Shown here: positions 24,000 to 35,497 of the stretch, piece by piece
How the letters are laid out: each line of letters opens with the position of its first letter
How positions within the stretch are numbered: the stretch's first letter is position 1
Assembly (NCBI GenBank): GCA_963971305.1
Contig: OZ020308.1
Span: forward strand, 31,277,275 to 31,341,274
Direction of reading: 5' to 3'
Length of the DNA stretch: 64,000 nucleotides
DNA from: Arcuatula senhousia
Lineage: Eukaryota; Mollusca; Bivalvia; Mytilida; Mytilidae
Made by a program: the position numbers and the translations under genes
Notes under the pieces: model-generated
The model's input: the letters and a program-made list of their open reading frames with translations, nothing else
What the model was told of the DNA's origin: nothing
Databases searched by the model: none

Positions 24000-24809
24000 A
24001 TGTCTAAGCTAACAAGGTTATTGCATTCTTCGGGAATACCAGATATTAAAAACTTTGTGGTAACTGAAAAACTTGGTAGTGGAACTTATGCTACAGTTTA
24101 TAAAGCCTACAGAAAAACAGGAAACAGAGATGTAGTAGCAATCAAATGCGTCTTGAAAAACAGTTTGAACAAGGCTTCAACAGAAAATCTACTGAGAGAA
24201 ATTGAACTTTTGAAAAAACTGAAACATGAAAATATTGTTGAACTGTATGACTTTCAATGGGATGAAAAATATATCTATCTTATCATGGAATTTTGTAGTG
24301 GAGGGGATCTTTCTAGATCCATCAGATCAAGACAGATTTGTCCAAGAATAGTTAAACAGTTCTTTAAACAAATTGTTAGTGCTATATTATTTCTTAATGA
24401 CAACAATGTTGCTCATATGGACTTAAAGCCACAAAATATACTGCTTACCTCGGATTCCCCGCCAATTGTCAAAATTGCCGACTTCGGTTTTTCAACACAC
24501 ATAATGGAAGGAGACCGAGAACATGTAATGAAGGGGTCTCCTTTGTATATGGCCCCAGAGATTATATGTGAAAAGTCTTACGACGCTCGTATTGACCTAT
24601 GGTCTATTGGTGCCATTCTTTATGAATGTCTGTTTGGAATACCACCTTTTTTCTCTAGGACTGATATTAACGAGCTCAGAAAAAATATCAAAGATGATAG
24701 GCCAATAGAGTTACCTCTAGATGTTGATGTCGGTGACCATTGCAGGGATCTGCTTAAAAGTCTTCTAGAAAAAGACCAGGACGCACGAATAACTTATTTG
24801 AACAGCTAG
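24000..24809 (+). CDS. ULK3: ULK3-like serine/threonine kinase, catalytic domain, intronless
   Basis: 269-codon frame matching ULK3, a Unc-51/ATG1-family kinase involved in autophagy, Hedgehog/GLI signalling and abscission control. Landmarks: glycine-rich loop LGSGTYATVY (residues 25-34), VAIK lysine 49, alpha-C Glu67, YLIMEFCSGGDLSR, catalytic loop HMDLKPQN (139-146; the Arg of HRD is absent, as in ULK3's HLDLKPQN), DFG 161-163, GSPLYMAPE ending at 187, then YDAR.DLWSIG. All key catalytic residues are present. The frame is continuous, in contrast with the many introns of GUSB, suggesting a processed retrocopy. It stops early (TAG at 24807-24809) because one base is missing from a T-run near 24796-24799; the continuation is listed separately. 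Confidence 0.88.
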   Translation: MSKLTRLLHSSGIPDIKNFVVTEKLGSGTYATVYKAYRKTGNRDVVAIKCVLKNSLNKASTENLLREIELLKKLKHENIVELYDFQWDEKYIYLIMEFCSGGDLSRSIRSRQICPRIVKQFFKQIVSAILFLNDNNVAHMDLKPQNILLTSDSPPIVKIADFGFSTHIMEGDREHVMKGSPLYMAPEIICEKSYDARIDLWSIGAILYECLFGIPPFFSRTDINELRKNIKDDRPIELPLDVDVGDHCRDLLKSLLEKDQDARITYLNS

Positions 24810-25033
24810 CAAAACATCCTTATATAGATATAAAACATTCCTTTCCATCTTCAAGTTTAGACAAGGCGATTGGTATTGTAAAAAGAGCAGTTTATTGTGA
24901 AACTCTAGAACATTTTGTTCCTTCTACTCATTATAAAAAGGATCTCAAGAAAAAAGAAGCTCACAGGAGCAAAATGAATGAGTATATGGATCGAGCAGAA
25001 ACACTTAAGAAAATTTTACAAACACAGAAATGA
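24797..25033 (+). pseudogene. ULK3: frameshifted C-terminal continuation of the ULK3-like gene (MIT region)
   Basis: In the next frame the homology continues at once: EQLAKHPYIDI, then LDKAIGIVKRAVYCETLEHF, HYKKDLKKKEAHRSKMNEYM and DRAETLKKIL, ending at TGA 25031-25033. This matches the end of the kinase lobe and an MIT domain (ULK3: FFAHPWVDLEH, ALVVQAV, YCKALDFFVPALHY, RAEELK). About a dozen residues expected between KRAV and YCETL are missing, and the second MIT domain of ULK3 is absent. An AATAAA at 25037-25042 directly follows the stop. Either a decaying retrocopy or a sequence error at the T-run. Confidence 0.75.
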
Positions 25034-25042
25034 ACAAATAAA

Positions 25043-26187
25043 TGAACGCGTGTACGTACATGTACTATGATAAAACAAACCAGCATAACTCTGGTTCTTA
25101 AAGTTAAAGATATTTGACTTGAACAATCGTAAGATGATATACATGTAGTAGTATTTAAAGGTTCGCGCATTATTAGAATACAAGAATATGTCCGGTCTCG
25201 GGACTGTTCGTACCGAAACCCTTTCGTACCTAGGGTCGTTTCGTGGCATCAAATGGGTAACATATATGACAATCTAGTGGTACTAGTCATATAACCATCG
25301 AAGAGAGTCGAATCTTCAAATATTCATATGAATGTTACCATGGTTACCCTTTTTATCGAGAGAATAAAAAAATATCACAAATTGCAATATTAGCAATATA
25401 AATAACTTTTTTGTCTCTTCATATTCGAAATATTTTTTTATATACATTTGGGCCTTTCCATCTTCTGTGTATTTACATGTACACGGGGCAATTCATTTAT
25501 ATTGTTAATTTCATTTTATAATAATTGCTTTATTATATGTAGCGATAATTTATGAAAACAAGGAATTATATAAAATTTTGTCTATAGAATTTTCTCTCAT
25601 TCCTTGATGAAAAGCAAGGAATTCTTTACTCGGAAAGGCAAATATTTCTGCTTTGCGACGAAAGAAATTTTCAATGTATTTTTCTGATCATGTTCGAAAA
25701 GAAACTGAACTAAGCAGAATTAGTGTTGAATAGATTTTACGAACTGTCTTCAGATTTCCAATGTTACCGATAGCCAGTAAAAAGGCGATGACTTTTTATG
25801 CCATTTTTACATGAGTTTGGTTGTTGCCATTTTAGAGATTAAGAGGTCGTCTTTGCAACCTTTAAATCTTAAATAGTACATTGTATGTTGACATATTTAC
25901 GGATATGCAGGAAAATATGTTATGGGGATTTGGATTTTCACCACCTACATGACCTATAGCGAAATAAAACAAATAAAAGAAACGCCTTCTATTTCAACTA
26001 TGTATGCAAGCTTCTATAATACTGACAGAGAGGTGAGCGAATGTCATATAGTGGGCTCCTTTTCTTTTAAATTTAGAAAAATAAAATCTAAAATGTTCAA
26101 ATGAAGAATTCTGTGTTATTTTGAAAATAAAAATGGAAACTTAATATTCTTCTTGGATAAATTACAGTAGTAAAATCTAGCGCAACT
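25043..26187. other. intergenic, nothing recognised
   Basis: AT-rich DNA. Short open frames (for example 25922-26104) have no recognisable similarity. A pair of 'aaggaatt' phrases around 25559-25623 forms only a weak inverted repeat. Confidence 0.5.
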
Positions 26188-26382
26188 AAAAAATAGTGCA
26201 ACTATATCCTTTCTTTAAAAAAAGAGTGCAACATAAACATAAACATATTTATTTGATTAAACGCCTATTTCTTCGTGACAATATTCAATGGCATTGTACA
26301 ATATAAGATAATAATATGAAAAAAAAAAATATGCATAATTATGTACAATAAAATGTCGGTGTAACTATGTGTAACATATACA

Positions 26383-27285
26383 CTACTGTTCAAAAAGAGA
26401 GAAATAGTCTTCATAATAATATGTTTTCAATTTCTGCTTAAAAATGTCAATGGATATACTGTTTCTGATATCAAGCGGTAACATATTCCACAATTTAGGG
26501 CCTACTGTGCTGAAACCTCTATCTGAAAAAGTTTTTCTTTTATCAAATGGGACTGTATAACAACCTACGGATGATTCTGACGATCGCAAAGTTCGCTTTG
26601 AGATTTGTGGACATAACAAGTCTATCAGATACGCCGAATAGAGCAATTGTACATGTATGTAAGGATTTTAAATTTAATTCTTGCTCTTATAGGAAGCAAA
26701 TGTAGATCGAAAAAAGCTTGCTTAGAGCTTTCATACTTAGAGCGACGTAGTACCAGTTTAGCACACATATTTTGTATACGTTGGAGCTTTGATAATTCAC
26801 TCTCAGAGATGCCATATAAAATTACGTTACAATAGTCCAAATGAGAATACAAGTGTCTCAGTTGCCTCTTTAGATAGATATTTTCTGATGTTTCTTATTT
26901 TGAAATTTTCAGTTTGACTTTTTCGTTCACATGCTCTTTAAAAGTCAGAGTCTTGTCCAAAAAAGCACCTAAATATCTAATGCATGTTGCTTCTTGGATA
27001 AAGTCACCGCATATATCTATTTCTGTGGTGTAACACTTAGTCAGTTGTAAATGACCTCCAAACATGATGAACTCTGTTCTTCCATTGTTCATTTTGAGTT
27101 TGTTGTGGTTCATCCAATTGTTAATATGAATAGCACAGTCCTCAAGAGTACGAAGCATTGGACTCCTCTTCCGGTGTTGGTTGGAACTGAATGTTTGCAG
27201 CGTGGTCGTCTGCAAAACCATACACTGTGGTATAATGTCAAATATAGTACCAGCATAAGTAAGATAAAATCACGGACCTAAGCAG
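26383..27285 (-). pseudogene. LINE reverse transcriptase, palm and C-terminal part, frameshifted
   Basis: Three minus-strand frames in sequence. The palm motif reads GFADDH (27210-27225 region), a Phe variant of YADD. Then LEDCAIHINNWMNHNKLKMN with TEFIMFG and IRYLGAFLDKTLTFKEHV; then SHLDYCNVILYG and LSKLQRIQNMCAKLVLRR; then FSDRGFSTVGPKLWNMLPLD and FKQKLKTYYYED, the typical end of LINE ORF2. At least two frameshifts separate these. Confidence 0.85.
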
Positions 27286-27416
27286 CTCCCTTGGGGCACG
27301 CTGCAGTCCAACACACGATCGGATGACAATACGGAATTGACACTTACACGACAACTACGCGGCCTTAGATATGAATCTACCCAAGTCAATGCCGGTCCAC
27401 TAAGGCCATGCTGGCT

Positions 27417-28160
27417 CTAAAGAACGTTCAGCAAAATATTGTGGTCAACAGTTTCGAATGCGGCGCTTAAATCGATAGCAATCAGTGCGGTCACTTCTTG
27501 ACGCTCCATTCCTCGAAGTATATCGCCAACAAGTCGCAAAAGGGCGGACTCGCACGAATTAGACTGTCGATATGCTGATTGGTTAGTCGGAAGGAGATCG
27601 TTTGCTTGCACATGCTGATTTAGTCGATGAAGAGCGGCCTTTTCGATTAATTTGGACAAAAAAGGTAAATTGCTGACAGGTCGGTAATTGGAATAAGTCA
27701 GTTCAAGTCCGCACTTCTTTAAAAGAGGTCTGACTAAAGCCTGCTTCCATCTAGCCGGAAAGACGCCTTGGGTTAGGGAGAGGTTGACAAGCTTCGTAAT
27801 CGTTGGCAACAGTTCGTCTAAATATGATTTTAATAATTTTATCGGCAAGATGTCGTGTTCATATGACTTGCTTTGAAGTTGATTAACAAGTTTTCTGATC
27901 TCATCTTCCGAGAGATTCTCGAAGTGTTCAAATGATGGAACCTGTTTTTTTAAGGGAATGTAATTATCGAATTCCTTTAATGAATCACGAATCTTTTGTA
28001 TCTTGTTCAAAAAATAATCCGCGAATTGATCAGATAGTTCATTTTCATCATTGACGCTAGGCATTGGATTTTCCGATTTACTTCCTGTCAAGTCTTTTAC
28101 TAGCTTGTAGAGTTTTTTAGAGTCACCCTTGCATTCAAGAACTTGATTACTGATTACCAA
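27417..28160 (-). pseudogene. LINE reverse transcriptase, fingers/palm fragment
   Basis: 247 open codons on the minus strand: ECKGDSKKLYKLVKDLTG, then LPTITKLVNLSLTQGVFPAR, YSNYRPVSNLPFLSKLIEK, LLPTNQSAYRQSNSCESALL and ALIAIDLSAAFETVDHNILL. These are RT motifs 1-3 (NYRPVSNLP, QSAYR, D-L-S-A-A-F-x-T-V-D-H). The 5' side is cut by the inserted element at 28164. Confidence 0.92.
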
Positions 28161-28163
28161 TTT

Positions 28164-28937
28164 TTATGGCCCGACCAATTATGTGGATCGGACATATAGT
28201 TTTACCCTTGTCTGTCCGTCCGTACGTACGTACGTCCGTCCGTAACACTTTGGTTAAATTCTTGGTTAAGGTCCATTACCCGGATAACAGATGTTGGGGG
28301 TCAATGATATTTCACCACCAGATGGGTCTTGGGAAGGGCTACACCACCCACTCGAAATTAGGTCACTGTGACCTATATTTTATACATGAACAACTTCGGT
28401 TAAGTTCTTAGTTAAGGTCCATAACTAGGATATTTGATGTTGGGGGTCAATGATATTTCACTACTAGATGTGTCTTAGGTAAGGTGACACCACCCACTAG
28501 AAATTAGGTCACTGTGACCTATATTTTACGCATGACTTTGGTTAAGTTCTTGGTTAAGGTCCATATCTCAGATACTAGATGTTGATGGTCAATGGTATTT
28601 CACCACTAGATGTATCTTGGGTAACATGACACCACCAAATAAAAATTAGGTCACTGTGATCTATATTTGATGCATGAACGACGTCCGTTAAGTTCTTGGT
28701 TAAGGTCCATAACTTGGATACTAGATGTTTGGGGTCAATGATATTTCACCACTAGATGTGTCTTGGGTAAGGTGACACCATCCACTAGAAATGAGGTCAC
28801 TGTGACCTATATTTTACACATGAACACTTTTGATCAATTTCTTGGTAAAGGTCCATATCCCAGGTAATACACATTTAGGGTTAATGATATTTCAAGAACG
28901 GGATGGCCATCCTGTGGCTCATAGACACATTTTCTAG
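28164..28937 (+). mobile_element. tandem-cored element, family P copy 1, inserted in the LINE
   Basis: 774 bp between two TTT triplets (28161-28163, 28938-28940). The 5' end TTATGGCCCGACCAATTATG with GTGGATCGG can fold; then CCGTCCGTACGTACGTACG; then core units of about 145 bp ('tcaatgatatttcacca' starting near 28301, 28447, 28589, 28735). The 3' end has GGATGGCCATCC, GCCA/TGGC and terminates TTTTCTAG. A second copy is at 32754-33387. Removing it rejoins the LINE frame. Confidence 0.82.
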
Positions 28938-28940
28938 TTT

Positions 28941-29390
28941 CTCAGTTTTTAATTCATGATGATATTCATTAAGTAGCTTTTTGTAAGTTTGATAATCTTC
29001 CGGTTGTCGGTATTTCCGCCACAATCTTTCCGATCGACGCGTTACTTGTTTCATTGAACGTATCTTCTCGTTGACCCAAGGTTTTGGTGCTCGACAAATT
29101 TGAGTTTTCTCTTTCATACGAGCATGCGTATTTAGCAAATTTTCAGTCTGTTTTTCAAATTGATTTACGAAAGTGTTAACAGAATCTGATAAATTATTAA
29201 TTTCCTTTAAATCATGCACCGGCAAATGTTTCTCGATCAATAGCTTTAAAATTTCGAAACGATGTAGATTTGCTGTCAATATTTTCTTTTATAACTTTTG
29301 TAACGACTTTGATTGCACAATGATCAGATAAATACGGACCTGGTTCACATAGGCTTACGTTCACTCCATTAACGAGTTCAGTAATCACAA
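28941..29390 (-). pseudogene. LINE endonuclease end and linker fragment
   Basis: The minus strand reads SLCEPGPYLSDHCAIKV (endonuclease SDH motif), then PKPWVNEKIRSMKQVTRRSE and KYRQPEDYQTYKKLLNEYHH up to the inserted element. Upstream of about 29390 similarity ceases, so the LINE copy is 5'-truncated inside the endonuclease domain. Confidence 0.8.
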
Positions 29391-29462
29391 TTTTTTTTTA
29401 GAAAATAGTGCAATTAAATCCTTTTTTTTTAATATAGTGTAACTATATCCTTTCTTTTTGAG

Positions 29463-30130
29463 ATTCCTCCTATTTTTCGGATTATTTCCCGTGTAATCGG
29501 AAAACTAACGCCACTTAGGACATCCGAATATCAAGTGGGGGATAAAAAGTCGGTGGAATATCATCTGCCTTATAGCTGGTTTACAGAATAGAGAACAATG
29601 GCAAAAAAAAAAAAAAAATAGAAAATATAGGGCCAAAAATTTAAGGAATAAAGAATTGAAGACACCCCATATCCACACCCTCATATACCCGCTCATATAT
29701 AAGAAAAGTGCACCAGTCCTGTAGGCGTTTGTTGAAAAGTGTATCTATATACTAGACACATTGAAGAAAACATTTTTTTTTATAGGAGTGGGAATGGGGT
29801 TTAATTCGATCCTCCATTATAAACACACACAAAATTTAAACTTTTAATTGATCTACTGTAATCAAATAATTTTTCAGTTCTTTCATTTTTTTCCCCAAAA
29901 ATTCTGAATCAATGTAATTTTTCTGAGTAGCTGTTCAATAACGTTTTTTTTTTTGGAAATATTGATATTTTTCGGAACTAAAATTTACAGGCCCCAACCT
30001 TTTCAGACACTGATAAAGAAACCCCCTATTAGAAAATAGAGTTGAATCCCTTGTTTTCCCGCCAAAATGTCAGTCGCGAATGATGCATGCATGTGGTCTA
30101 TGTTATCGTAGACCTGGGACTAAAATCCCA
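29463..30130. other. intergenic, nothing recognised
   Basis: AT-rich DNA with homopolymer A and T runs. No open frame with recognisable similarity. Confidence 0.5.
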
Positions 30131-30131
30131 C

Positions 30132-31240
30132 AGTCAAAGTCAAAGTCAAAAAGCTTTATTTAAAGTGGGTTAAGCATAACAGTACAAACACAAGCTCTAA
30201 TGAGCTTTTATGCCGACATTACATATATATAAACAAGACATACACATTACATAAGACACAATAAAACATTCATAACACAAAGCATGCATAAGCACATAAT
30301 CATAAGCTTGGGAAATCACACGTATATAGCACTACACGAATAATAAATTGCATGCAAGCAGACAGTAAATGCACATTAAGCAAAAGCAAGCTTCTAAAAA
30401 TTTAGTTTGCAAAAAGCTGTACTAACTCATGCAAAAGTAAATTAAAATAAACGAAACGAAAAAAGGGGGGACCCCCAAAATCAATCCCATTCAACCTTTT
30501 ATGGTAAGGAACATAACTGTCAAATTTCATAGCAATCAGATAACTAGAACTAAAGTTATTGTGGAAACAAACAAAAAAGTAGTATTTTTGGCCCTAATTT
30601 CTAAACGAAAAAAGGGGGGACCCCCAAAATCAATCCCATCCATCCTTTTATGGTAAGGAACATCATTGAAAAATTTCATAGCAATCAGATGACTAGAACT
30701 AAAGTTATTGTGGGAACACTAAAGTTAACAGACGACGCAGACGACAGCATCATACCATTATACGTCCGCAATTTTTTGCGGTCGTATAAAAAGCAGGTAG
30801 TTATGATGAGCAGGATGAGCAGTGGCATGATCTGCCGTTCCAGCAATTTATTAGGTTTTTTAACTGTGAAAAAGAGGTTTCTTTCCTATAGTGGTCAGGA
30901 AGATCATTCCAGGTTTTAGCAGCAAAATATCTAAATGAATTTATGCCATACCTTGTTGTTCGAACTCTTGGTAGGGTAGCTGTATTTTGGTATCTGAAAG
31001 AGTATTTCTATGAGGTCATGCAGATATACTGGGCTTTGTTTATTTATTATTTTAAATATTTTTAAAGATGGCAGTTTGGATTTCACTAGTAGTTCTTCAT
31101 ATGAGCTATTTGTATCTTCATATATAAATCTTAGCGCCCTTTCTTGTATTTTTTCCATCTTTTTAGTATTTGACTCACTGCAAAAGTGCCAGGTAACTGG
31201 GCAGTAATTAAAATTTGATAGGCCAGCGTGGACACACATA
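30132..31240 (-). mobile_element. second LINE fragment, 3' part only
   Basis: Minus strand. 30790-31239 encodes FNYCPVTWHFCSESNTKKME, QERALRFIYEDTNSSYEELL and INKQSPVYLHDLIE, then (frameshifted) YGINSFRYFAAKTWNDLP and WNGRSCHCSSCSS, the usual C-terminus of LINE ORF2 proteins. 30132-30440 looks like its 3' UTR, ending in tandem GTCAAA steps before AAAGCTTTATTT. A short element at 30456-30790 has inserted between them. Confidence 0.8.
30456..30790 (-). mobile_element. short hairpin-headed element, family C relative, inserted in LINE 2
   Basis: On the minus strand it begins TTTTTATACGACCGCAAAAA with its hairpin partner TTGCGGACGTATAATGG, then a CGTCTGCGTCGTC tract, then two core units about 149 bp apart ('acgaaaaaagg' at 30456 and 30605 on the plus strand). 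The head resembles that of the large element starting at 33518. Confidence 0.7.
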
Positions 31241-31951
31241 CGTTTTTAAAAATCTGCTTTAATACTCTCATCAAAAGGTATATTTTCGAACAACTTTTCA
31301 ACTTAAAGTTTTACTTTCATTTTCAGTTTCTGAAAATCCTTTTTACTTTCGGTTTCATTTTTAATTTTCAGAAACTTCAAAGCATCGACCACGCATCGAC
31401 CGTATGCATTGCCTTTGTGTGGGTCTGTTTTGGCAACCTTTGTCTTTTAGACATTAATGGAAAGTGGTCGTACTATTTAGGGTAAGTTAGATTAAAATTT
31501 GAATGAAAAATTAAAGCAACGTTTTCGCAGCCAAATGGTCACGTACCTTTTTTATTTGAAACAAAATTTTGGTTCAGTTATATTTATACCCACGCATCAA
31601 TTTAAGCTCAAAATTGTTAATGTTTTGGGCTTGTCTGCCCCAGAGTCTGTTGGATATCAAAATTTCTGTAATACTGTTTTCTCAGCAATTATTAACCCAA
31701 CTGAATAAAGATGTCTGTGATCATAAATAATTTCCATAATACCAGTCTGTGGCGGATTCAGAAAAATAAAAAAAGGGGGCGGGGCACTGAATGGCTGAGA
31801 AAGGCCCACTCAGGTGACGTTTGATCATGCTTTAATGATTTCCTCTATATTCACTTAATTTTTGATATTTGGTACGTGAATTTAGCTTCAGGTAGGGTCC
31901 AGCTTGTAGTCTGATGGATTTTCAGGTCAATCTATCATCTACTGTCTTTTT

Positions 31952-32660
31952 AGTCCCCCCTGGAAACAAGACGGAGGGACCTAGTAATGGTACTTTTATG
32001 AGTGCATTAATCCTCTGAGGTCCGCTCAATGGATTATGACTAAATTTTGTAGGATTGTTTGTCATGATATTTAGATGACCATATTGCAACACATTTTGAT
32101 AAATAGTTTGACAAATTTTAAAAGGATAAGGGTCTTTATTAACTTTGTTCCATAGCAACACCTATTTGTGAAAATCCTCTAACAGTCTGAGATCGCTCAA
32201 TGGATTTAGGTGAAATTTTGTATGATTGTTTGACATGAAATGAAGTTGATCATAACACAACACCATTTTGAATCCATGAATTTAATTGGAGTTTTGGGAC
32301 TTTATCCACTTTTTTAATTTTAGGACATAAGTACACTTTGATTTTTGATTGTAGGATTGTTTGTCATCATATGTAGTTGATCATTTTACAAAATAATATT
32401 GATTTGACAAATTTTATAGGAGTTATGGGACTTAATGTACTAAATGTATTGTAGGACATAAGAACACTTTGTATGCACCTCTGACAAATGTCTGAGGTCG
32501 CTGAACAGATTTTATATATTATAAAATAATATCTGTTAATATAATTGATATTTTGAGTTAGACAAATTCTACATGAATAATGAGACTATATTGTGAAAGT
32601 AAATTTTCAACTTTAATGTGACGGTGGGGGACATAGGCTGCATGTCGCTAGTCCTTGTTT
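31952..32660 (+). mobile_element. tandem-cored element, family G
   Basis: Starts after a TTTTT run with AGTCCCCCCTGG and partner CGGAGGGACC, followed by degenerate core units of about 165 bp containing 'cctctga...cgctcaatggatt' and 'gtaggattgtttgtcat'. Ends CTAGTCCTTGTTT, the same type of 3' end as the pearl-like copies. Non-coding. Confidence 0.65.
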
Positions 32661-32753
32661 TACTTAATTTTCATGACATATTTCTCAGCAACTATTAATT
32701 TTAGGCTTTTGATATCTACATTTATTGTACTTCCTGTTAAACAAGCCGACTTT

Positions 32754-33387
32754 TTATGGCCCGACCACATATGTGGGTCGGCCATATAGTTATACCCTTG
32801 TCCCTCCGTCATTTCGTCCGTTCGTACGGCCGTAACACTTTGATTAAGGTCCATATCTCAGATACTAGATGTTGGAAATCAATGATATTTCACCAGTCAG
32901 AAGATGGGTCTTGAGTAGGGCTACACCACCCACTAAAAATTAGGTCACTGTGACCTATATTTTATGCATGAACGACTTTGGTTAAGTTCTTGGTTTGGGT
33001 CCATAACTTGGATACTAGATGTTTGGGGTCAATGATATTTCACCACTAGATGAGTCTTGGGTAGGGTGACACCACCCACTAGAAATTAGGTCACTGTGAC
33101 CTATAATTTATGCATGAAAGACTTTGGTTAAGTTCTTGGTTAAGGTCCATTACTTGGATACTACAAATGTAGATGTTGGAGGTCAATGATATTTCACCAC
33201 TAGATGGGTCTTGGGTAGGACTTCACCACCCACTAAAAATTAGGTCACTGTGACCTATATTTTATGCATGAACAACTTTGGTTAAGTTCTTGGTTAAGGT
33301 CCATAACCCAGGAAATACACATATGGGGTCAATGATATTTCAAGATCGAGAGGGCCATCCTGTGGCTCATATAGGCACATTTTCTAG
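32754..33387 (+). mobile_element. tandem-cored element, family P copy 2
   Basis: 634 bp, the same head (TTATGGCCCGACCACATATG), core phrases ('ttaggtcactgtgacctata') and TTTTCTAG end as 28164-28937, again between TTT triplets (32751-32753, 33388-33390). It has fewer core units than copy 1. Confidence 0.8.
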
Positions 33388-33920
33388 TTTCACTAGATTT
33401 GAATTCAATGTTGAAATTTTTTGTAAAAGATTTAGGTTACCATATCATGGAATTTGATTTAAGGTCTGTCACTCACTTACACATACTTCTTGTTTTATGT
33501 CTACTGATTTTTATTTTACGACAGCAAAATTTTTGCGATCATATAATGTTATGGCGATGTCGTCGTTGTCGTCATCGTGGTCTGGGGACATTTGGTTTCC
33601 TTGCGATAACTTAAGTAAATATTGACTGATTGTTATGAAATTTTGATATGATATTTTTTATCACTAAAGGAAGGTTCCTATTGCATTAAGGGTTTGTGGC
33701 CCCTACCGTTTTAGAAAAAAGGGCCAAAAGGGGTAATACAGGTGTATTGACAAAACTGTTGTAGAATGTTTGTTATTCATTTGATTTTGAAAATTCTTTT
33801 TTTTATTGAATTCCTCATTAAATTCTGTCACCTAAATGTGACAATGATTTTTATTTATATTGCACTGTTACATTAATACAGGGGACCAAAGATAGGCCAC
33901 GCCCAAAAAATCAACTTTTT

Positions 33921-35497
33921 AGCTCACCTGAACCGAAGGTCCATGTGAGCTGTTGCCATCACTTGGCGTCCGTCGTCGTCGTCTGTAAACTTTTTCAAAC
34001 TTCTACTCCTCTGAAACTACTGAACAGATTCAAACCAAATTTGGTCTGGTGGTACTTTAAGGTATCCTGCACAAAACTTGCGTGGGATTTTTTGATCCGT
34101 CAAAAAACATGGCCGCCGTTACTAAAAGTAGAACATAGGGTAAAATTGCATTGGCCTATAACTGAAATAGTATAGTAGATAGGACAAATCCGAAACATCT
34201 TAGGCCCTTCAGAATCAAAAGCTCTACAAAAGTCGTCATTGGGTCGAAGTTGTCAAGTGACCCCTTATAGGGGTTACAGCCCCTTAAAGGCGAAAAATAG
34301 TGTTTTTGGCCTATAGAATGAAAATTATTGCAGATAGAGAAAAGCTGTCGCTTGCTGAAATGTTCAGCTCATATAGCTCTACAAAAGTCTTTATAGGGTC
34401 GAAGTTGTCAGATGACCCCTTATAGGAGTTACAGTCCCTTAAAGGCAAACAATAGTGTTTTTTGCCTATAGAATGAAAACTATTGCAGATAGAGAAAAGC
34501 TGTTGCTTGCTTAAATAATCAGCTCATTTAGCTCTACAAAACTCGTCATTGGGTCGAAGTTGTCAGATGACCCCTTATAGGGGTTACAGCCCCTTAAAGG
34601 CGAACAATTATAGTGTTTTTGGCCTATAGAATGAAAACTATTGCAGATAGAGAAAAGCTGTCGCTTGCTGAAATGTTCAGCTCATATAGCTCTACAAAAG
34701 TCTTTATAGGGTCGAAGTTGTCAGATGACCCCTTATAGGGGTTACAGTCCCTTAAAGGCAAATAATAGTGTTTTTTGCCTATAGAATGAAAACTATTGCA
34801 GATAGAGAAAAGCTGTTGCTTGCTTAAATAATCAGCTCATTTAGCTATACAAAAGTCGTCATAGGGTCGAAGTTGTCAGATGACCCCTTATAGGGGTAAC
34901 AGCCCCTTAAAGGCAAAAAATAGTGTTTTTGGTCTATAGAATGAAAACTGTTGCAGATAGAGAAAAGCTGTTGCTTGCTTAAATGTTCATCTCATTTAGC
35001 TCTATAAAGGTCATCATAGGGTTGAAGTTGTAAGATGACCCCTTAAAGACAAAATAAAGTGTTTTTGGCCTAAAGCAGATAGAGAAAAGCTGTTCCTTGC
35101 TTAAATTTACAGCTCATTTAGCTCTACAAAAGCATTCATAGGGCTGAAGTTGTCAGATGACCCTTATAGGGATTACAGCCCTAAATTAACATGTTTTCAT
35201 AATTTTGGCTTACTAGTATATAATGAAAACTATATAGCAGATAAAGAAAAATGGTTGCTTGCTTAAATGTTCAGTTCATTAAGCTCATAACGAAAGTACC
35301 TATAAAGTCAACGTGTTCAGACAGCCCTTAGAATAACATTTTGCATGTTTTTGGCCTACAGAATGAAAACTATTGCTGAAAGAGAAAAGCTGTTGCTTGC
35401 TTAAATGTTCAGCTTATTTAGCTATACAAAGTTCTTCATAGGGTTGACATCAAGACAATGCAGGTGAGTGATTCAGGCTCATGGGAGCCTCTTGTTT
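33921..35497 (+). mobile_element. pearl-like element, copy 3 (complete, with empty-site comparison)
   Basis: Head AGCTCACCTGAACCGAAGG with partner GTGAGCT, CGTCCGTCGTCGTCGTC, the 'ctcctctgaaactactgaac' module, then about seven core units with a 155-bp period ('gcagatagagaaaagctgt' at 34330, 34485 and onward). Ends with 'caggtgagtgattcaggctc', hairpin and CTCTTGTTT. The uninterrupted target survives at 37281-37320 ('caactttttatttgtggcctg'). Confidence 0.85.

Larger units (their letters stand above)
26228..29392 (-). mobile_element. non-LTR retrotransposon (LINE), 5'-truncated, degenerate
   Basis: Reads on the minus strand. From 5' to 3': the end of an endonuclease domain (GPYLSDHCAIKV, near 29310-29340), the linker with KPWVNEKIRS, reverse transcriptase fragments, the C-terminal thumb/tail, then a 3' tail of short repeats (ATAAACATAAACAT on the plus strand near 26232). 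Frameshifts and stops break it. It is split by an inserted element at 28164-28937. 'tagtgYaactatatcctttc' occurs on both sides (26195 and 29434), which may be a target duplication. The domain style suggests the CR1/Jockey group; not resolved further. Confidence 0.85.

Noticed and set aside
28187..28260. CCGTCCGTACGTACG tract as a CpG island or promoter
   Set aside because: The same tract follows the hairpin in every member of the tandem-cored superfamily, so it is an element feature.
26383..31239. Reverse transcriptase frames as host genes
   Set aside because: Order of endonuclease, RT and tail segments, frameshifts and repeat-type 3' tails show degraded LINE copies.
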